Positions 11,012-22,192 are shown, counted from the stretch's first letter. The stretch is DNA of 64,000 nucleotides from Synaphobranchus kaupii (GCA_029718625.1 CM056376.1:119320222-119384221), one strand, 5' to 3'. Notes: generated from the sequence alone by a model not told the origin. Numbers and translations: made by a program.

Positions 11012-11022
11012 GCCAGTTCGTT
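11012..11022 (-). promoter_or_regulatory. Self-priming-type primer-binding site
   Basis: Minus-strand AACGAACTGGC, one base after the 5' LTR. It does not begin with TGG as a tRNA primer site would. It is the exact complement of GCCAGTTCGTT, found in the LTR where transcription should begin (12249-12259). This is the arrangement known for Tf1 and proposed for the vertebrate Tf1/sushi group, in which the first 11 bases of the mRNA prime reverse transcription. Confidence 0.8.
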
Positions 11023-11223
11023 CTGTTACGAACCAGATACGAGACGAACCCAAGTGCAACGACCAGGAGACAGATTCACAGAAAGGAGTTTTAATAAATT
11101 AAGTGTTGGGGTAGTCCCAACACTGTACAGGAATGGCAAACACACAGTATCACACAGGGTATGCCAGGAAGCCCGGAACGGGCTGCTCCAAGCCGGAGCT
11201 GGATTGGACGGTCTGGAAAGTAC

Positions 11224-11608
11224 TGTTCCAAGCCGGAACTGGACTGGACTGGAACTGGACCGGGAGGTCCACACTGGAATCAGGGTCTGGAACGGAATGT
11301 TCCAAACCGGAACTGGACTGGACTGGAACTGGACCGGGAGGTCCACACTGGAAACAGGGTCTGGAACGGAATGTTCCAAACCGGAACTGGACTGGACTGG
11401 AACTGGACCGGGAGGTCCACACTGGAATCTGGGTCTGGAACGGAATGTTCCAAACCGGAACTGGAGTGGACTGGAACTGGACCGGAAGGTCCACACTGGG
11501 ATCAGGGTCTGGAACGGATTTGTTCCAAACCGGAACTGGACTGGACTGGAACTGGACCGGGAGGTCCACACAGGAATCAGAGTCAGGAACGGACTGTTCC
11601 AAACCGGA
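11224..11608. repeat. 74-bp tandem array inside the 5' LTR
   Basis: Same array as in the 3' LTR, with the same copy number and spacing. Both LTRs having equal copy number fits one reverse-transcription cycle with no later unequal exchange. Confidence 0.92.
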
Positions 11609-12248
11609 ACTGGACTGGACAGGTAGGTGCACGACTCACACCTGGACTGGACTGGAACTAGCAGGGGAGCGACTCACTACGGCAGGACTGGAACTGGACC
11701 GGGATGACTACACCGGTACTGAACAAAACAAAACAGAGGGGGATTAGTGCAAGGGAAGGCACGGGAAGGACCGGGAGGTTCTCACAGAGGTGCAGGGTTT
11801 GACAGGTAGGTGGCTGGTGAAGCACGGCAGGGCTGGATAGTGTGGCGTAGCTGCGGTAGGTCCGGATGGAGCTGACTGGTCTCCAGAGCTCCCGGAACCG
11901 TAACCGAAGACTTGGGTGGCTTCTTCGGCCGGACAGGAACAACTGGAGGGTAGCCAGGTATAACGCCAACACGGAGCCTACTCGAGCTGGAGGTGGAGGT
12001 ACCGCAACACACACAACGAACACGGGGAAAACGAACACTGCCACGGATGAATGGGAGCTGGGTTAGATGGAGGAAGAGGGAAACAGGTTAGCTGCATGCA
12101 CAACAAGAATTACTGGGGAGGTAAACTACCAATCCGTAGTTACGAGCGAACTCAATGCTGCAAGGGGATAATATCCCACAACCAAGCGAGTAGTTCGTAG
12201 TAAAAGACCAGGAAAACAACGAGCATTAACACCGAGGTGACGATAGTT

Positions 12249-12290
12249 AACGAACTGGCGCCGACTGGCAGCCAGCCGTAGGAATATATA
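12249..12290 (-). promoter_or_regulatory. LTR core promoter: TATA box and transcription start
   Basis: Minus-strand TATATA at 12290-12285. Thirty-one bases after its first T comes GCCAGTTCGTT (12259-12249), which also serves as the predicted 11-nt self-primer. The spacing is that of a normal RNA polymerase II TATA promoter. The same sequence occurs in the 3' LTR at 6386-6427. Confidence 0.7.
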
Positions 12291-12556
12291 GTGAGGCTAA
12301 TGAAAGACTAAATAAAGAACAGGTGTGGAAAATAAACGGGAGTGATTACGAAACACCAGGTGAGGAAATGCATGCAACGAGGGGGGAAGGAGTGAAAGGC
12401 GGAAGTAAGACAAGATAACCAGACGAACAAGACAGGGAAGGAAACGCCTAGTCCGCAGCAGCGGGGAAAACACGGACAAAAGGATCCAACATGACACGGA
12501 GGGAAAACCGGAAAACACGGAAAACGAACAGGAAGGGAGCGGAACATTACAATTCC

Positions 12557-13670
12557 AAGTTTAACCTGGCCAAATGTTACTTTTCAGGTGTAACAAATTC
12601 TATTAATGTGAAGAGAACAGTAACGTCGTATAGGAAGGTTTTCACGAATAAAAGTAAATGCATGAAAAATGAGTCAGTAAACCAACTGACAATGACAACT
12701 GCAAGTTTTTTTGATCGTGTACATTTTTAGCACTGATCCCAGTGACAGCATAGATTCTTTTATTGGTGCCACGGCATCAGATGAACAGAGCTGTTATAGC
12801 TAAGAATACAATAGGCTTAAATCAGGCAGAGCTTGTTATCCACAATGATTATATATAGATTAAGACCTTAACCTAAGATTTAAGCTCTAGCATTATATTG
12901 ATACAACTCGGTAGCATGATCTTAGTCAACACTATGCACACCAACGAGGAGCACACTTGCAAAAATCTGTCGCCTTCAACAAGGAAGCTATAAGCAATGC
13001 ATCAGTCCCTTCAATCAGGAATGTGTGCCCACCAAACAGTCTACATTCTAAAGTCAGGAATATCCTGTGATTCGATGTTCTTACTTTGACCTCGAAGGTA
13101 TACATCTGATTAAGTAACAGCATGGATCCAGAGAGAAATATGGTGGACAGAAATCGTGCAGAACGTCTGCAAATACAATGAGACAAATACGGTGAGGAAT
13201 CATGGTAACACAGATTGAGAGATACTTTAAGAAAAACATAAGTCTGAGAAAGAAAGGCAGAACTGAACACAGCATTATATTACATTAGTTTAAAGTTTAT
13301 ATGTGTTTAGACAAGTTTAGATGTGTTTGATGCTGAGGAAAATACAATTGTAGTGTACAGTTGGTATGTATCAGCTAGTCCGGTACATTTCCAATAGTCA
13401 CAAAATATATGTATATTCTGTCTGTATTTGTGTGCATGAACAATTTAAAGGATTGATCATGCATAGAGAAAGTGGATAATGGGACAGTATGAATATTTGA
13501 TGTGACCTACCCACATCCTCTACATCCATAAAATATAATAATTAGACCAGAACGCCTACATAACCCACACACCATCTGAATCCAGGATGTAACACAAATA
13601 ATTAAAATTTGAATTACCTTACAGTATGTTTCAGGTATTTAAGGTATGCATAATGGCATTCCTCCTATGT
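12557..13670. other. Non-coding stretch, nothing recognised
   Basis: AT-rich intergenic DNA. A 112-codon minus-strand frame at 12932-13270 has no recognised domain and is not supported as a gene. Confidence 0.45.
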
Positions 13671-13754
13671 CTCATGCTGTCAGCTGATTGGATGGTCTCT
13701 GAAGGCAGCTGATGGAGCCTTGTGCCATTAGAGCGACCTTATTTAAAAAGTTGT

Positions 13755-13935
13755 CATCGTAAAGCACGGCGTGGCGATGTCCGCGCGCGGCCTTGGCGGC
13801 GCGAAGCCACCCTGAATGACGGATGGAGGATAATGAAGTTGAATGATCGCAGCCGCGGGTCTTCGGAGGCAGGGGGCGCGGAGTGGCAATTACGGCGGCC
13901 ACAGATGGATGGTGACAGGAGAAGTCAAGGGCGCC
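13755..13935. other. GC- and CpG-rich island-like segment
   Basis: About 180 bases with many CpGs (for example GTCCGCGCGCGGCCTTGG) inside otherwise AT-rich DNA. It has no repeat structure and no convincing reading frame. It could be a small CpG island, a conserved regulatory element, or an unrecognised repeat. I cannot decide among these. Confidence 0.4.
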
Positions 13936-15553
13936 TCATTTTCGCTGGGATGGTGCAGGCTCTTATAAACAGGGGTATTTGTCATGATTAGGCACGGACA
14001 CAGAGGCCTACGCACAAAACCTCCCACATAAGTTGCTCCAAAGTAATGTTTTGGTTGGTTTGGGTGTCTCTGTTTGTTGTTTTGTTTATTTACTGTATGT
14101 TCATACACGTGCATGAATGTTCAGATGAGAGCAATTGTTCTGAAATAAAGCAGTTTGTTGTCAATTTTTTTGTTTCATTTTTTAAAAAAAATTTTTTTTT
14201 AGGTATTGTGCACACAATGGCCCGTTATTTGCAAAAGCAAATTCGCCTGAATTATATCCTCGGCCACTGGGTTTTAATTTTGATTAACTAAAAGAAAATA
14301 CAAGTTTCAATTTATGAATTGCTCACAATAATCACATTACCATGTTAAATGATCCTGTTATATTGTGTTTTTATTGTTAAAATGATATGATTTAAAAAAA
14401 ATGTATTGTAGCCTACACAAAAAGCAAGCACTCTGCATTTACCTTCCTCAATCGAAAACAATAGTTTACAACTCCAACGTTAATAGCCTATGCAAAGGCT
14501 CGCTGCCTGGTCAAGGGGAGTGCACGACTTCTCTGACATTATCAACCTGAAACACGTCTCATTTCACTCTGGCCAGCAAATCACTAATTAGCCTATAATA
14601 ACATCTGTTTTACTTTTTTTTTATTACTCTTTTTCCCTGTGCAACTCACTGGCTGAGGCCAGGAAAGTGCCTAACTCCTTATTGGTGCAGCATGACAGTA
14701 CATGTGGGATGTGTCTAAAACTATGTTCTCATGAAGACATGTCTTTTTTTCTATCCCTTTCTAGGCAAGATGCCAGTTTTATGAATGCATTTTCTGGGCA
14801 TAGGGAGGAGAACAGCTGGCCCTATATGCCATTTTTGGGGCATTAATTAAGCTAATAGTGAATTAACATGAACGTGCATTCATTTAAGCACCGGTGAATT
14901 TACTCTGGCCTGTAAGAAGATTTCCGGAGATTAAGAATGTTTGGTGAATCCGATGTGAGGTCCTCGTATGAACATCTCTCAATAATTAATATAAGAGAAA
15001 GTTACCAGAAAAATAAGAGAATGTTCTTGCATGAGACCCAATGACTCTCAGTCCCTGAAGTTTGCTGAAAGGATTGAGGCATTAGGCGCCTCTTTGGAAA
15101 ATGTGAGATTGTGGAATACTTATGGAACCTGCTGGGTAATGAAGTTGTCCGATCATCTTTTGTGCAAACTGTATAGAACACACTCAGCTCTCCACTTGGC
15201 TCAACTCTAAACATGGTTCTAAGTAGAAAATAACTGCGACTGGAGCTATATTTTTCTTCCTGATTCTTACTGTATTTTAATCATGGTGTATAGTACTTTA
15301 ATTCAGTCTCCTAGTCTACTTCAGTGATTTATAAACTACCCAATACTGTATACTGCACACTATATTACACTATATGACTAATACAACAATTTTTTATGAT
15401 CCTACTGGATTTTGATATGACCAAATTTTATAATATGTGAAGGAAGGTAATTCAATTATTTTTTGTATTTTCTATAGAACTGATGCTTGCTTGTAGGGTT
15501 GTGGAATACACAGTTAAGTAATAGATAAAACACAAGGGAACTAAGTACAGGCA
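13936..15553. other. Non-coding stretch, nothing recognised
   Basis: AT-rich intergenic DNA with T-rich runs near 14160-14205. No coding, RNA or repeat family recognised. Confidence 0.45.
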
Positions 15554-15558
15554 ACACC

Positions 15559-16276
15559 TGTCATGGTTTCTGGCAGCCTGCTGTTGTTTCTGCGGTCGTT
15601 CTTTTGTTTGACGACATCGGGGCGATCTATCGGATTTTTCTGCGTCCGTTTCGGTGTTTGAATCTCGCCCGGCAATTATTCCTTTCACCTGTTTTGGATT
15701 TCCTGCCGGTTATAAATAGCACAGGTGTTCCGCATTGCCGACGCTTCGAGATTGTCTTTGCTTTTGACTATCAGAGTCAGTAAGGAAAAGGATAGCGGTC
15801 TCTATGTTTCTGGTTGTTACTCGTCAGAAACATAGGTAGTCCGGTTAAGGAGTTAGGGTAAAGATTTATTTAGTCTTTTTGTTTCCTTCTCTCTTTATCC
15901 TTTTATTTTCCTCTACCTGTTACCTTTTTGTCAGCTCGTTCACACCTAGAGCTGTAGGTAACAGGTTACTTTTCTATTACGTTTCTTTCGCCCTTGTTAC
16001 ACGGGCTTTCTTTTGTTTTTCTCTGACCTCTAGTTATACGCCCCTTGTGTGAGTGCGTGAGGTTCCTTTGTTGTTTACTACTCGCTATCGCCGAGTTGCC
16101 CTCGTTTGGGGTTGTTTTGCGTTGGCTTACGCCGGGAGGGTTTTATTCCCATTATTTTGTTTTATTTCCCCTGTTACTGCGGAGCTGTCCGCTTAGTGGC
16201 GTATTTCTAACGAATTGCGCTTTCAGATTCCTTGGTTGTGGCGTTTGGTTCTCCGAATCTTTCACTCCACATTACA
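15559..16276 (+). repeat. Solo LTR with 5-bp target duplication
   Basis: 718 bp starting TGTCATGG and ending CACATTACA. It is flanked by ACACC on both sides (15554-15558 and 16277-16281). A TATA box, TATAAATA, lies at 15711-15718 and sets the orientation. No gag or pol sequence is next to it, so this is the usual product of recombination between the two LTRs of an insertion. It is a different family from the chromovirus LTR. The open frame at 16045-16293 falls inside and is not a gene. Confidence 0.88.
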
Positions 16277-16590
16277 ACACCATTGGGATTTAGAGGGGAA
16301 GACACGGACAAACGCACTGAAACGCATGTACAGTAGGTGCACAACCACAGCCACCCATTCCCACTGCAGAGAAACAGTCTCTGAACAATAACTCCACAGA
16401 AACAGAAGAATGCAAGTGAAACAGAGGCTAATGGGAGCTCAAGGGTGTTGCCTGTGTCACCTCAAATGACTGATATGGCTGTGAAATTAGAGGAAGAGGC
16501 CTACTGTATTGTCCAAACCTGTGACGTCATGGCTTTGGAAAATGTTTAAATGACATTTCCTTTTCAGTTCCTACCTTTGCCAAATATTTT

Positions 16591-16907
16591 GGACGCACGG
16601 ATACACAAATGGATCATCACCTTTCATTCAGTTCTAGAAACAAAGCAGAGACTCACAAAAATGAGAGCACAAAATAACAACACCGCTACAAAGGGGTAGA
16701 ACAGAGTCCATAAAGATTTCACAAAGTTTCCGCGGAAGCAATGTGACAAAACCAGTCTCCCCCGTAGGCCTGAGAATGAGGCCTTCAATTGGGCTGTGAG
16801 TAGCTGTGATGATTGACAATGAGACTCAGCTGCCTCCATGCCTATGTCCATGGGCCTGTAGCTCTCCCAGGTTACACTCAGCAGCCTCCATGTCTATGTC
16901 CATGGGC
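16591..16907 (+). repeat. Dispersed repeat, copy 1 (about 316 bp)
   Basis: Nearly identical to 22193-22507 in the same orientation; both begin GGACGCACGGATACACAAATGG. Near its end the block GCCTCCATG..CTATGTCCATGGGCC..CAGGTTAC is present twice in tandem. No family was recognised. The internal open frames are broken differently in the two copies, which argues against coding. Confidence 0.85.
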
Positions 16908-16921
16908 CTGTAGCTCTCCCA

Positions 16922-17352
16922 GGTTACTGAAAAACACCTGAGGTGCTGAAAGATCATACAATATCTGGGCATTGCTGCAGCACACGTTCAATAACAGGCT
17001 TCAAAGTGACTTTTCAAACGGAATATGATATCAAGGAAATGTGCAGAGGAGTCGTGCAGCAGTGCATTGATTTTTGTTTCAGAACCACACAACAGCTGTA
17101 GTAGTGACAACAACCTGATTGGTTTCCTCACTTCTACTTTAAAGAATATATGATGCCGTGCTCAGGTTAACGTACCCTTCCATCATGATTCTTCATTAGA
17201 AGCTTATGTGTATTATTGACAGGCTTTATTAAAATATTATAAGTATTGTGTCAAGAATCAAAACCCGGGGAAGCAACCTTCCCCGTGGCTCTTCTTACCA
17301 GATCTGTTCCAAAAGTAGTTGGATTTTCAAATTTATTTGCAAATACCAACTA
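16922..17352. other. Non-coding stretch, nothing recognised
   Basis: Intergenic DNA between the dispersed repeat and the hAT element. No feature recognised. Confidence 0.45.
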
Positions 17353-17360
17353 CTTCACAT

Positions 17361-18712
17361 TAGGGGTGGGAATCGCCGAGTAACTCACGATACGATACTA
17401 TCACGATACGTTGCCCATGATAACGATGGTATCACGATACAGCGATTCTGCGATTCTCGATACATTGCAAGACAATTCATCTACAATACATCACGATATC
17501 TGTGTAACTGAAGAAGAAAAAATACCACAAAGGGCAAAAAGCAGGAATTATGTATTTATTCACTGCATTGTGGTGTCAGTTTCACAGAATTTGACAACTG
17601 AGATGAAACGATGTATACCATATTTCAACGACAACATATTTCTATTTTTTATCTGCATTTATTTATTCATCCCCCTTTCTCTATTGTAAATTATCGTTCT
17701 TGGTGTAAATGTCAGTTTGTGAATTGTAGAGAAATCTGTAGCACCAGCGAACATTTTAAAACTTTACAACAAAGTATAAACATATCCTTTCTGTAATTAT
17801 TTGTCAACTGTTTAAAACATTCATTGAAATGATATGTTGTTCCATGAGCCAAGGCCATTTTTGTTATTTGACATTTAAAATTTGAATGACCACAATCTCT
17901 TCACATGCTAAGATGAAAAAACACAGGGCCAAGTTACATTAAATAATTTAGGAAAGTTTGAATAGCATTGCTTTGGAATAGAGCTAGTTTAATTAGTGTG
18001 AGCTACAGTAGGCAATATTGTTAGTTGTAACTTGGCCATATTTTAATATCAATACTTTTAAAGGCAGGCCTAGTTTTTGCAATTTCGAATTAAGGACTCA
18101 CATTGCTTTGCAGGCTATGCGTGAGTAACTTGGCATTTTTTTTATGTTGAAAACGTATTTTTTGGTGAGATAATAACCATAACATAAGTAGCCTAATGTA
18201 TTTAAATAAGTTTTTTTTTTAACGTACAAAAGAGTGTGTGTTTCTACACAGTAACAGCAATGTATTTTAGCCCCAAGTGCGATAATTGGTAGCTGTGGAA
18301 ATGTGGACTGTACGGGACTTTGGCAAAATGTAACAAGATAAACTCTTCACGGTTAATCTGAAAACAGCTGTAGCTCAACATACTGGTAAGTACTTGCTTT
18401 CCTAAACATATTTATACGAGAGATTTTGGAGAATGAAAATGAGGTATCTTCTAAACCGAAAGTGCATCAGGTACAAACATGCTTTTACTATGTTTTTTTC
18501 AAATATTATTGTTTCTATACGTGACCATGATTTTCTTAGCGTGTATAAACGGTGCATTTTATGCATTTTACAGTCTGTGGCTGTGGCGAATCCATTTAGT
18601 GCGCCTGCATGGTTTAATAAAAATATTGATATTTGGCGCCAGTGTATCGATAACGTATCGCAAGAAGAAGTATGACGATATATTCCAGTATCTATATTTT
18701 GTCCCACCCCTA
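17361..18712. mobile_element. Non-autonomous hAT-type element with 8-bp target duplication
   Basis: 1352 bp with short terminal inverted repeats: TAGGGGTGGGAATC at the left and TGTCCCACCCCTA at the right. It is flanked by the 8-bp duplication CTTCACAT (17353-17360 and 18713-18720). Eight-base duplications and such termini are hAT features. The ends are rich in TATCGATA / CACGATAC-like motifs, which are likely transposase sites. Internally it is AT-rich with no transposase frame. The open frames at 18402-18754 match no family. Confidence 0.85.
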
Positions 18713-19039
18713 CTTCACATAGTAAATTATGCAAATATAATATTTGAGGTGTAGTCAGTTATTTGTTCATTATACTCAAAGAAAAAAACTAATGAGAAAC
18801 CAAATCATTTATAAATATATCTGTAAACCTGTGAGTTTAAAATACTGCAAAATTTGCAACTATTCTAGCTTGTTTTCAATGATCTAAAATCAACCTAGCA
18901 AATATTCAAATATTCAATGAAATATTCAAATATCTTATGACAAGTGAAGCTTCACCAAGCCAGATAGTCACAAAACCAAGTCGCAATTAAAGAAAGCAAA
19001 TAGCCTAAACAAATCGCAGGCCTGCTTAGTGTGATGCAG

Positions 19040-20345
19040 CACACTGAGGTGGTCCATGGCTCAAGTCTGATCAGGAACATGACTTGTATGACACCCCCTC
19101 CTCACTCTCTCTACTGTCACTGGACCAAGATAGCAGAAATCTTCAGCCATGCTAAGGTTATGGCATGTGGAATCAATCATTGAGCAGCGGTCAGGCCTGA
19201 AGGTTCTCCCTGCAATGCTGAAGGCCCGTTCCACAGGGCCTGAAGATGCTGGGACATGGAGGAACATCGTATGGTACGGTACTTTGAGTTTACTTTCCAA
19301 AATTCAAGAGGGTCTGTGTTATCTGGACTGCATGGTGTGGTGAGGTAGTCTGAGGCCTCAGCACGGGTCTGACGGGTCTTGTGTGTAACTCACCTGCGTT
19401 AAAAAGGCAAACAGTTTGCTTCTGGTGGTAGGTCCATGTTCATCGTTTACAACTGGGAATTGAAGCCCAGCCTTAGCACACTCCTGTTTTAGCAGGTTTA
19501 TAGCGGCTGTTGTGTCTGAGTACCATGAGGCCTTGAACATTGGGTCTAGCAGTGCTGCCAGCTTATAATGGTTTTTCTCCTCATAAGGAGAAAGCACATC
19601 TCCAGTGAGTGCTTGAGACCAGTGACCAACGGACCATTGAATTCTGGGGTGAAATTGGAGAGGAACATTCTCAAACCAATAATGGGGATCACAAAGCTTG
19701 CAGTGACTTTATTTGATCCTTGATTGCAGTTGGTTGCATCCTCAAAGAGCTCTAAGATGGTAACAAACTCCTCTAGACACTGAAGGTCTCACTGGTGCAT
19801 TTAGCTGCTTGATTTTCGTCTGCTCTCAAAACAGAGTGAAACATTCTCAGCTGAGAGTTTCAATGATTGTTGTTGTCGCTGGATGAAGTCTCCCCTCTCC
19901 ATCCATGATGTCTGCTGCAATGGTGGACTTGCATGCAAGTGACACCACAGTTCCTGCTTTTGCCAGGACCTTTTGTGTAATGCAGCACGACGATAGACCA
20001 TCCTTCACAACCAACTGAAATGTGTGGGAAATCCCGAGAAATCAAGGGAGTCTATCAGCTCCCCCTGCACATCCTCATGTTCCTCCTCATCCCCTACATT
20101 TCTGAACCCTGGAAGGTCGGATGCCTTCATGTTGCTGGCGTTGTCGGTCAGTATATGGCTAATCTTGCCGGTGACTCCAAAATTGGCTGTGACATTTGCA
20201 AAAGCAATGGCAATGTTATCTGCAGTGTGGCGGCCCTTAAACCTCTTGCAGGCCAACAGTATACTGAAGAGGCTCCAACCAGTAATGAAATGACCTGTGA
20301 TGCCCAGGAAAGATTTAATTTGACGGGTTGACCACAGGTCAACGG
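19040..20345 (-). pseudogene. Decayed hAT transposase (ZBED-like)
   Basis: Three minus-strand fragments in different frames spell one hAT transposase. From N to C: the RNase H-like segment with HTADNIAIAFANVTANFGV and ILTDNASNMK (about 20235-20080), a middle part with LAALLDPMFKASWYSD (about 19565-19520), and the hAT dimerisation region with VPASSGPVERAFSIAGRTF (about 19255-19190). Frameshifts and stops separate them. The wording is closest to ZBED-type hAT proteins. Whether this is the remnant of an autonomous partner of the hAT element at 17361-18712 is unknown. Confidence 0.8.
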
Positions 20346-20769
20346 TCAGTGAAACATTTAGGGCAGACCCAAGTGACTATAAAATGTTGAAAATCTGTAT
20401 ATTTGGCAGGCAGATATACAGTTGTCAGTGTTTTTCCGGCTTGGTATGGAGTAAGAGTGATTTAAAGATTCACAATTGCATGGAAACTGGTGTGATCAAC
20501 ATGACAGGGGAGTGATGGTGTCAGCAGTGAAGTCAGCCAAGGCCTTGGTAGTTCTGATTTGATTCGGATGAGTTGCACTGTATTTCTTGGAGGACGTGAT
20601 GGTTGGGGTTCAGCATTCAGTATCTGTGGATGATTTCTCTGAAATAAGATAAGTATAATTACTTTAAGACAAATCACTTTAATAGTAATTCAAATTGTAT
20701 TATTATTGCTTTTATTATATACACGAGTTCATTAACCATTTGCCAAACAATGATTCAGTCATTACAATA
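20346..20769. other. Non-coding stretch, nothing recognised
   Basis: No feature recognised before the L2 tail starts near 20770. Confidence 0.4.
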
Positions 20770-21830
20770 TATTACATTACATTACATTTAGTCATTTGGC
20801 AGACGCTCTTATCCAGAGCGACGTACATTAGTGCATTTTCAAACTTGGAACAAGTGCGTTAAAACAACCCTAAAAGGTAAATACGATTTCAAACAGCAGG
20901 CGCAGTCAGTATGATTTTATTATTTTTTTGATTTTTTGATTTTTGGGGGGGCACACGATATCGATCATTGGCGTGTACAACAGTAAGCCAATAAGTAACC
21001 TTAAGTATTAAACTAGCAGCTTGAACCACTTAAACAAGGATTCAGAAAAACACAATCAAGGGAGGTCACAAGGAGGTAGGGAGGGGTGGAGAGAGGTGCA
21101 GCTTGAAGAGGTAAGTCTTCAATCTGCGCTTGAAGGTGGTCAGACTTTCTGTTGTTCTGACCTCCACGGGGAGCTCATTCCACCACCGTGGGGCCAGGAC
21201 AGACAGACGTCGAGACCGGGTGCTAGTATGAAGTGGGGGGGGGGGGGGGGGGTACCAGTCGTCCTGAGGAGGCGGAACGCAGGGATCTGGTAGGTGTGTA
21301 GGGTTTGATGAGCTTTTGGAGGTATGGAGGGGCTGATCCTCGGACTGCCTGGAAGGCGAGCACCAATGTTTTGAATTTGATGCGAGCCATCACAGGTAGC
21401 CAGTGGAGGTCAATGAGCAGGGGGGTGACATGGGAGTGTCGGGGGAGGTTGAAGACCATGCGCGCTGCTGCGTTCTGGATAAGCTGAAGGGGTCTAATGG
21501 CCGATGCTGGCAGGCCAGCCAGGAGAGAGTTGCAGTAGTCCAGGCGGGACAGCACCATCGCTTGGACCAGGAGCTGGGTTGAGTGGGTGGTGAGGAAGGG
21601 ACGGATTCTGCTGATGTTGTACAGGAAGAACCTGCACGCCCGGGTTACCACTGCGATGTTCTCGGAGAGGGACAGCCTGTTGTCCATCACCACTCCGAGG
21701 TTCCTGGCACAGGGCGTTGGGGTCAGTGGAGTGTCCCCAAGGGAAATGGAGAGATTGAGAGGGGGAGAGGTTAGAGCAGGAATGTAGATGAGCTCAGTCT
21801 TGCCTGGATTGAGCTTCAGATGGTGGTTGT
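20770..21830 (-). pseudogene. L2-type LINE, 3' half with conserved tail
   Basis: On the minus strand this is the C-terminal part of an L2-like reverse transcriptase followed by its 3' tail. The frame (about 21830-21223) contains DNHHLKLNPGKTELIY, DYCNSLLAGLP and LQLIQNAAARMVFNLPRHSH, all standard for fish L2. The 3' end (20825-20770) has the stem-loop wording CGTCGCTCTGGATAAGAGCG and then AATGT-type repeats. This tail is the known recognition signal of L2 reverse transcriptases such as eel UnaL2. A G-run at about 21234-21252 gives a run of prolines and probably marks slippage. The 5' half is missing. The frame continues past 21830 only because another element abuts it. Confidence 0.85.
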
Positions 21831-22107
21831 CCATTGAGTGGGTTCGATTAAGCGCCCGGGCATGGACCGGGTTAACAGGATTAGCACTGAATGCGTGCGA
21901 TTTAAAAGAACTGGCGTACTCTTGATGGGCCAGGTAGGGTAATGGTGATGACGACCACCTCGCAGTGATTACAGCTGGGTCGGCTTGTTGAGCCATGTTT
22001 GCGCCAGTTCCTGTTACATTTAAATAAACAGGAAAGCCCCTCCTCCGCCTGTCTTCGCCGGGGAGCGTCACCAATGTGGGCGTCACTAAATCGAACCCAC
22101 TCAATGG
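21831..22107 (-). mobile_element. LTR/gag fragment of a Tf1/sushi-like element bounded by a 19-bp inverted repeat
   Basis: The two ends are perfect 19-bp inverted repeats (CCATTGAGTGGGTTCGATT at 21831-21849 and its complement at 22089-22107). In minus-strand order the inside reads: LTR-like end ...AAATGTAACA (at about 22012), then GGAACTGGCGCAAAC, then ATG with MAQQADPAVITARW. This is the same LTR end / self-primer site / gag start layout as in the chromovirus at 11004-11030. The fragment joins the L2 remnant exactly at 21830/21831, which creates the chimeric 307-codon frame 22146-21223. It may be a MITE derived from a retrotransposon, or a truncated insertion. Confidence 0.55.
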
Positions 22108-22192
22108 ACTTCGAGCATGGCGGGAATGGGCCTTTAAATTAGACATCTATCCAGGCATGTCAGATCAGTTAGGAGGGAAATTGCCATCTAGT

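Larger units (their letters stand above)
5161..12551 (-). mobile_element. Complete Ty3/gypsy chromovirus (Tf1/sushi-like LTR retrotransposon)
   Basis: A 7391-bp element on the minus strand, flanked by a perfect 5-bp target duplication ATTCC (5156-5160 and 12552-12556). In element sense the order is 5' LTR (12551-11024), primer-binding site, gag, pol (protease, reverse transcriptase, RNase H, integrase, chromodomain), polypurine tract, 3' LTR (6688-5161). Both LTRs are exactly 1528 bp and differ, by my reading, at only about nine positions. Both reading frames are open from start to stop. No break in any essential part is visible, so the copy looks recent and possibly still competent; that last point is inference. 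Chromodomain, self-priming layout and gag-pol arrangement all fit the vertebrate Tf1/sushi group. Confidence 0.95.
11024..12551 (-). repeat. 5' LTR of the chromovirus
   Basis: 1528 bp, TGTAATG...CGTAACA in element sense. In order from its outer end it shows a TATA box (12285-12290), the probable transcription start (12259), the 74-bp array, and an ATTAAA signal at 11090-11095. U3 is thus short (about 290 bp) and R very long (about 1.15 kb). About nine single-base differences from the other LTR were noted by eye. Confidence 0.95.

Noticed and set aside
16045..16293. 82-codon frame
   Set aside because: Lies inside the solo LTR.
21223..22146. A 307-codon minus-strand frame that looks like one protein
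   Set aside because: Chimera: the C-terminal two thirds are L2 reverse transcriptase, the N-terminal part comes from the abutting LTR/gag fragment. No single gene.
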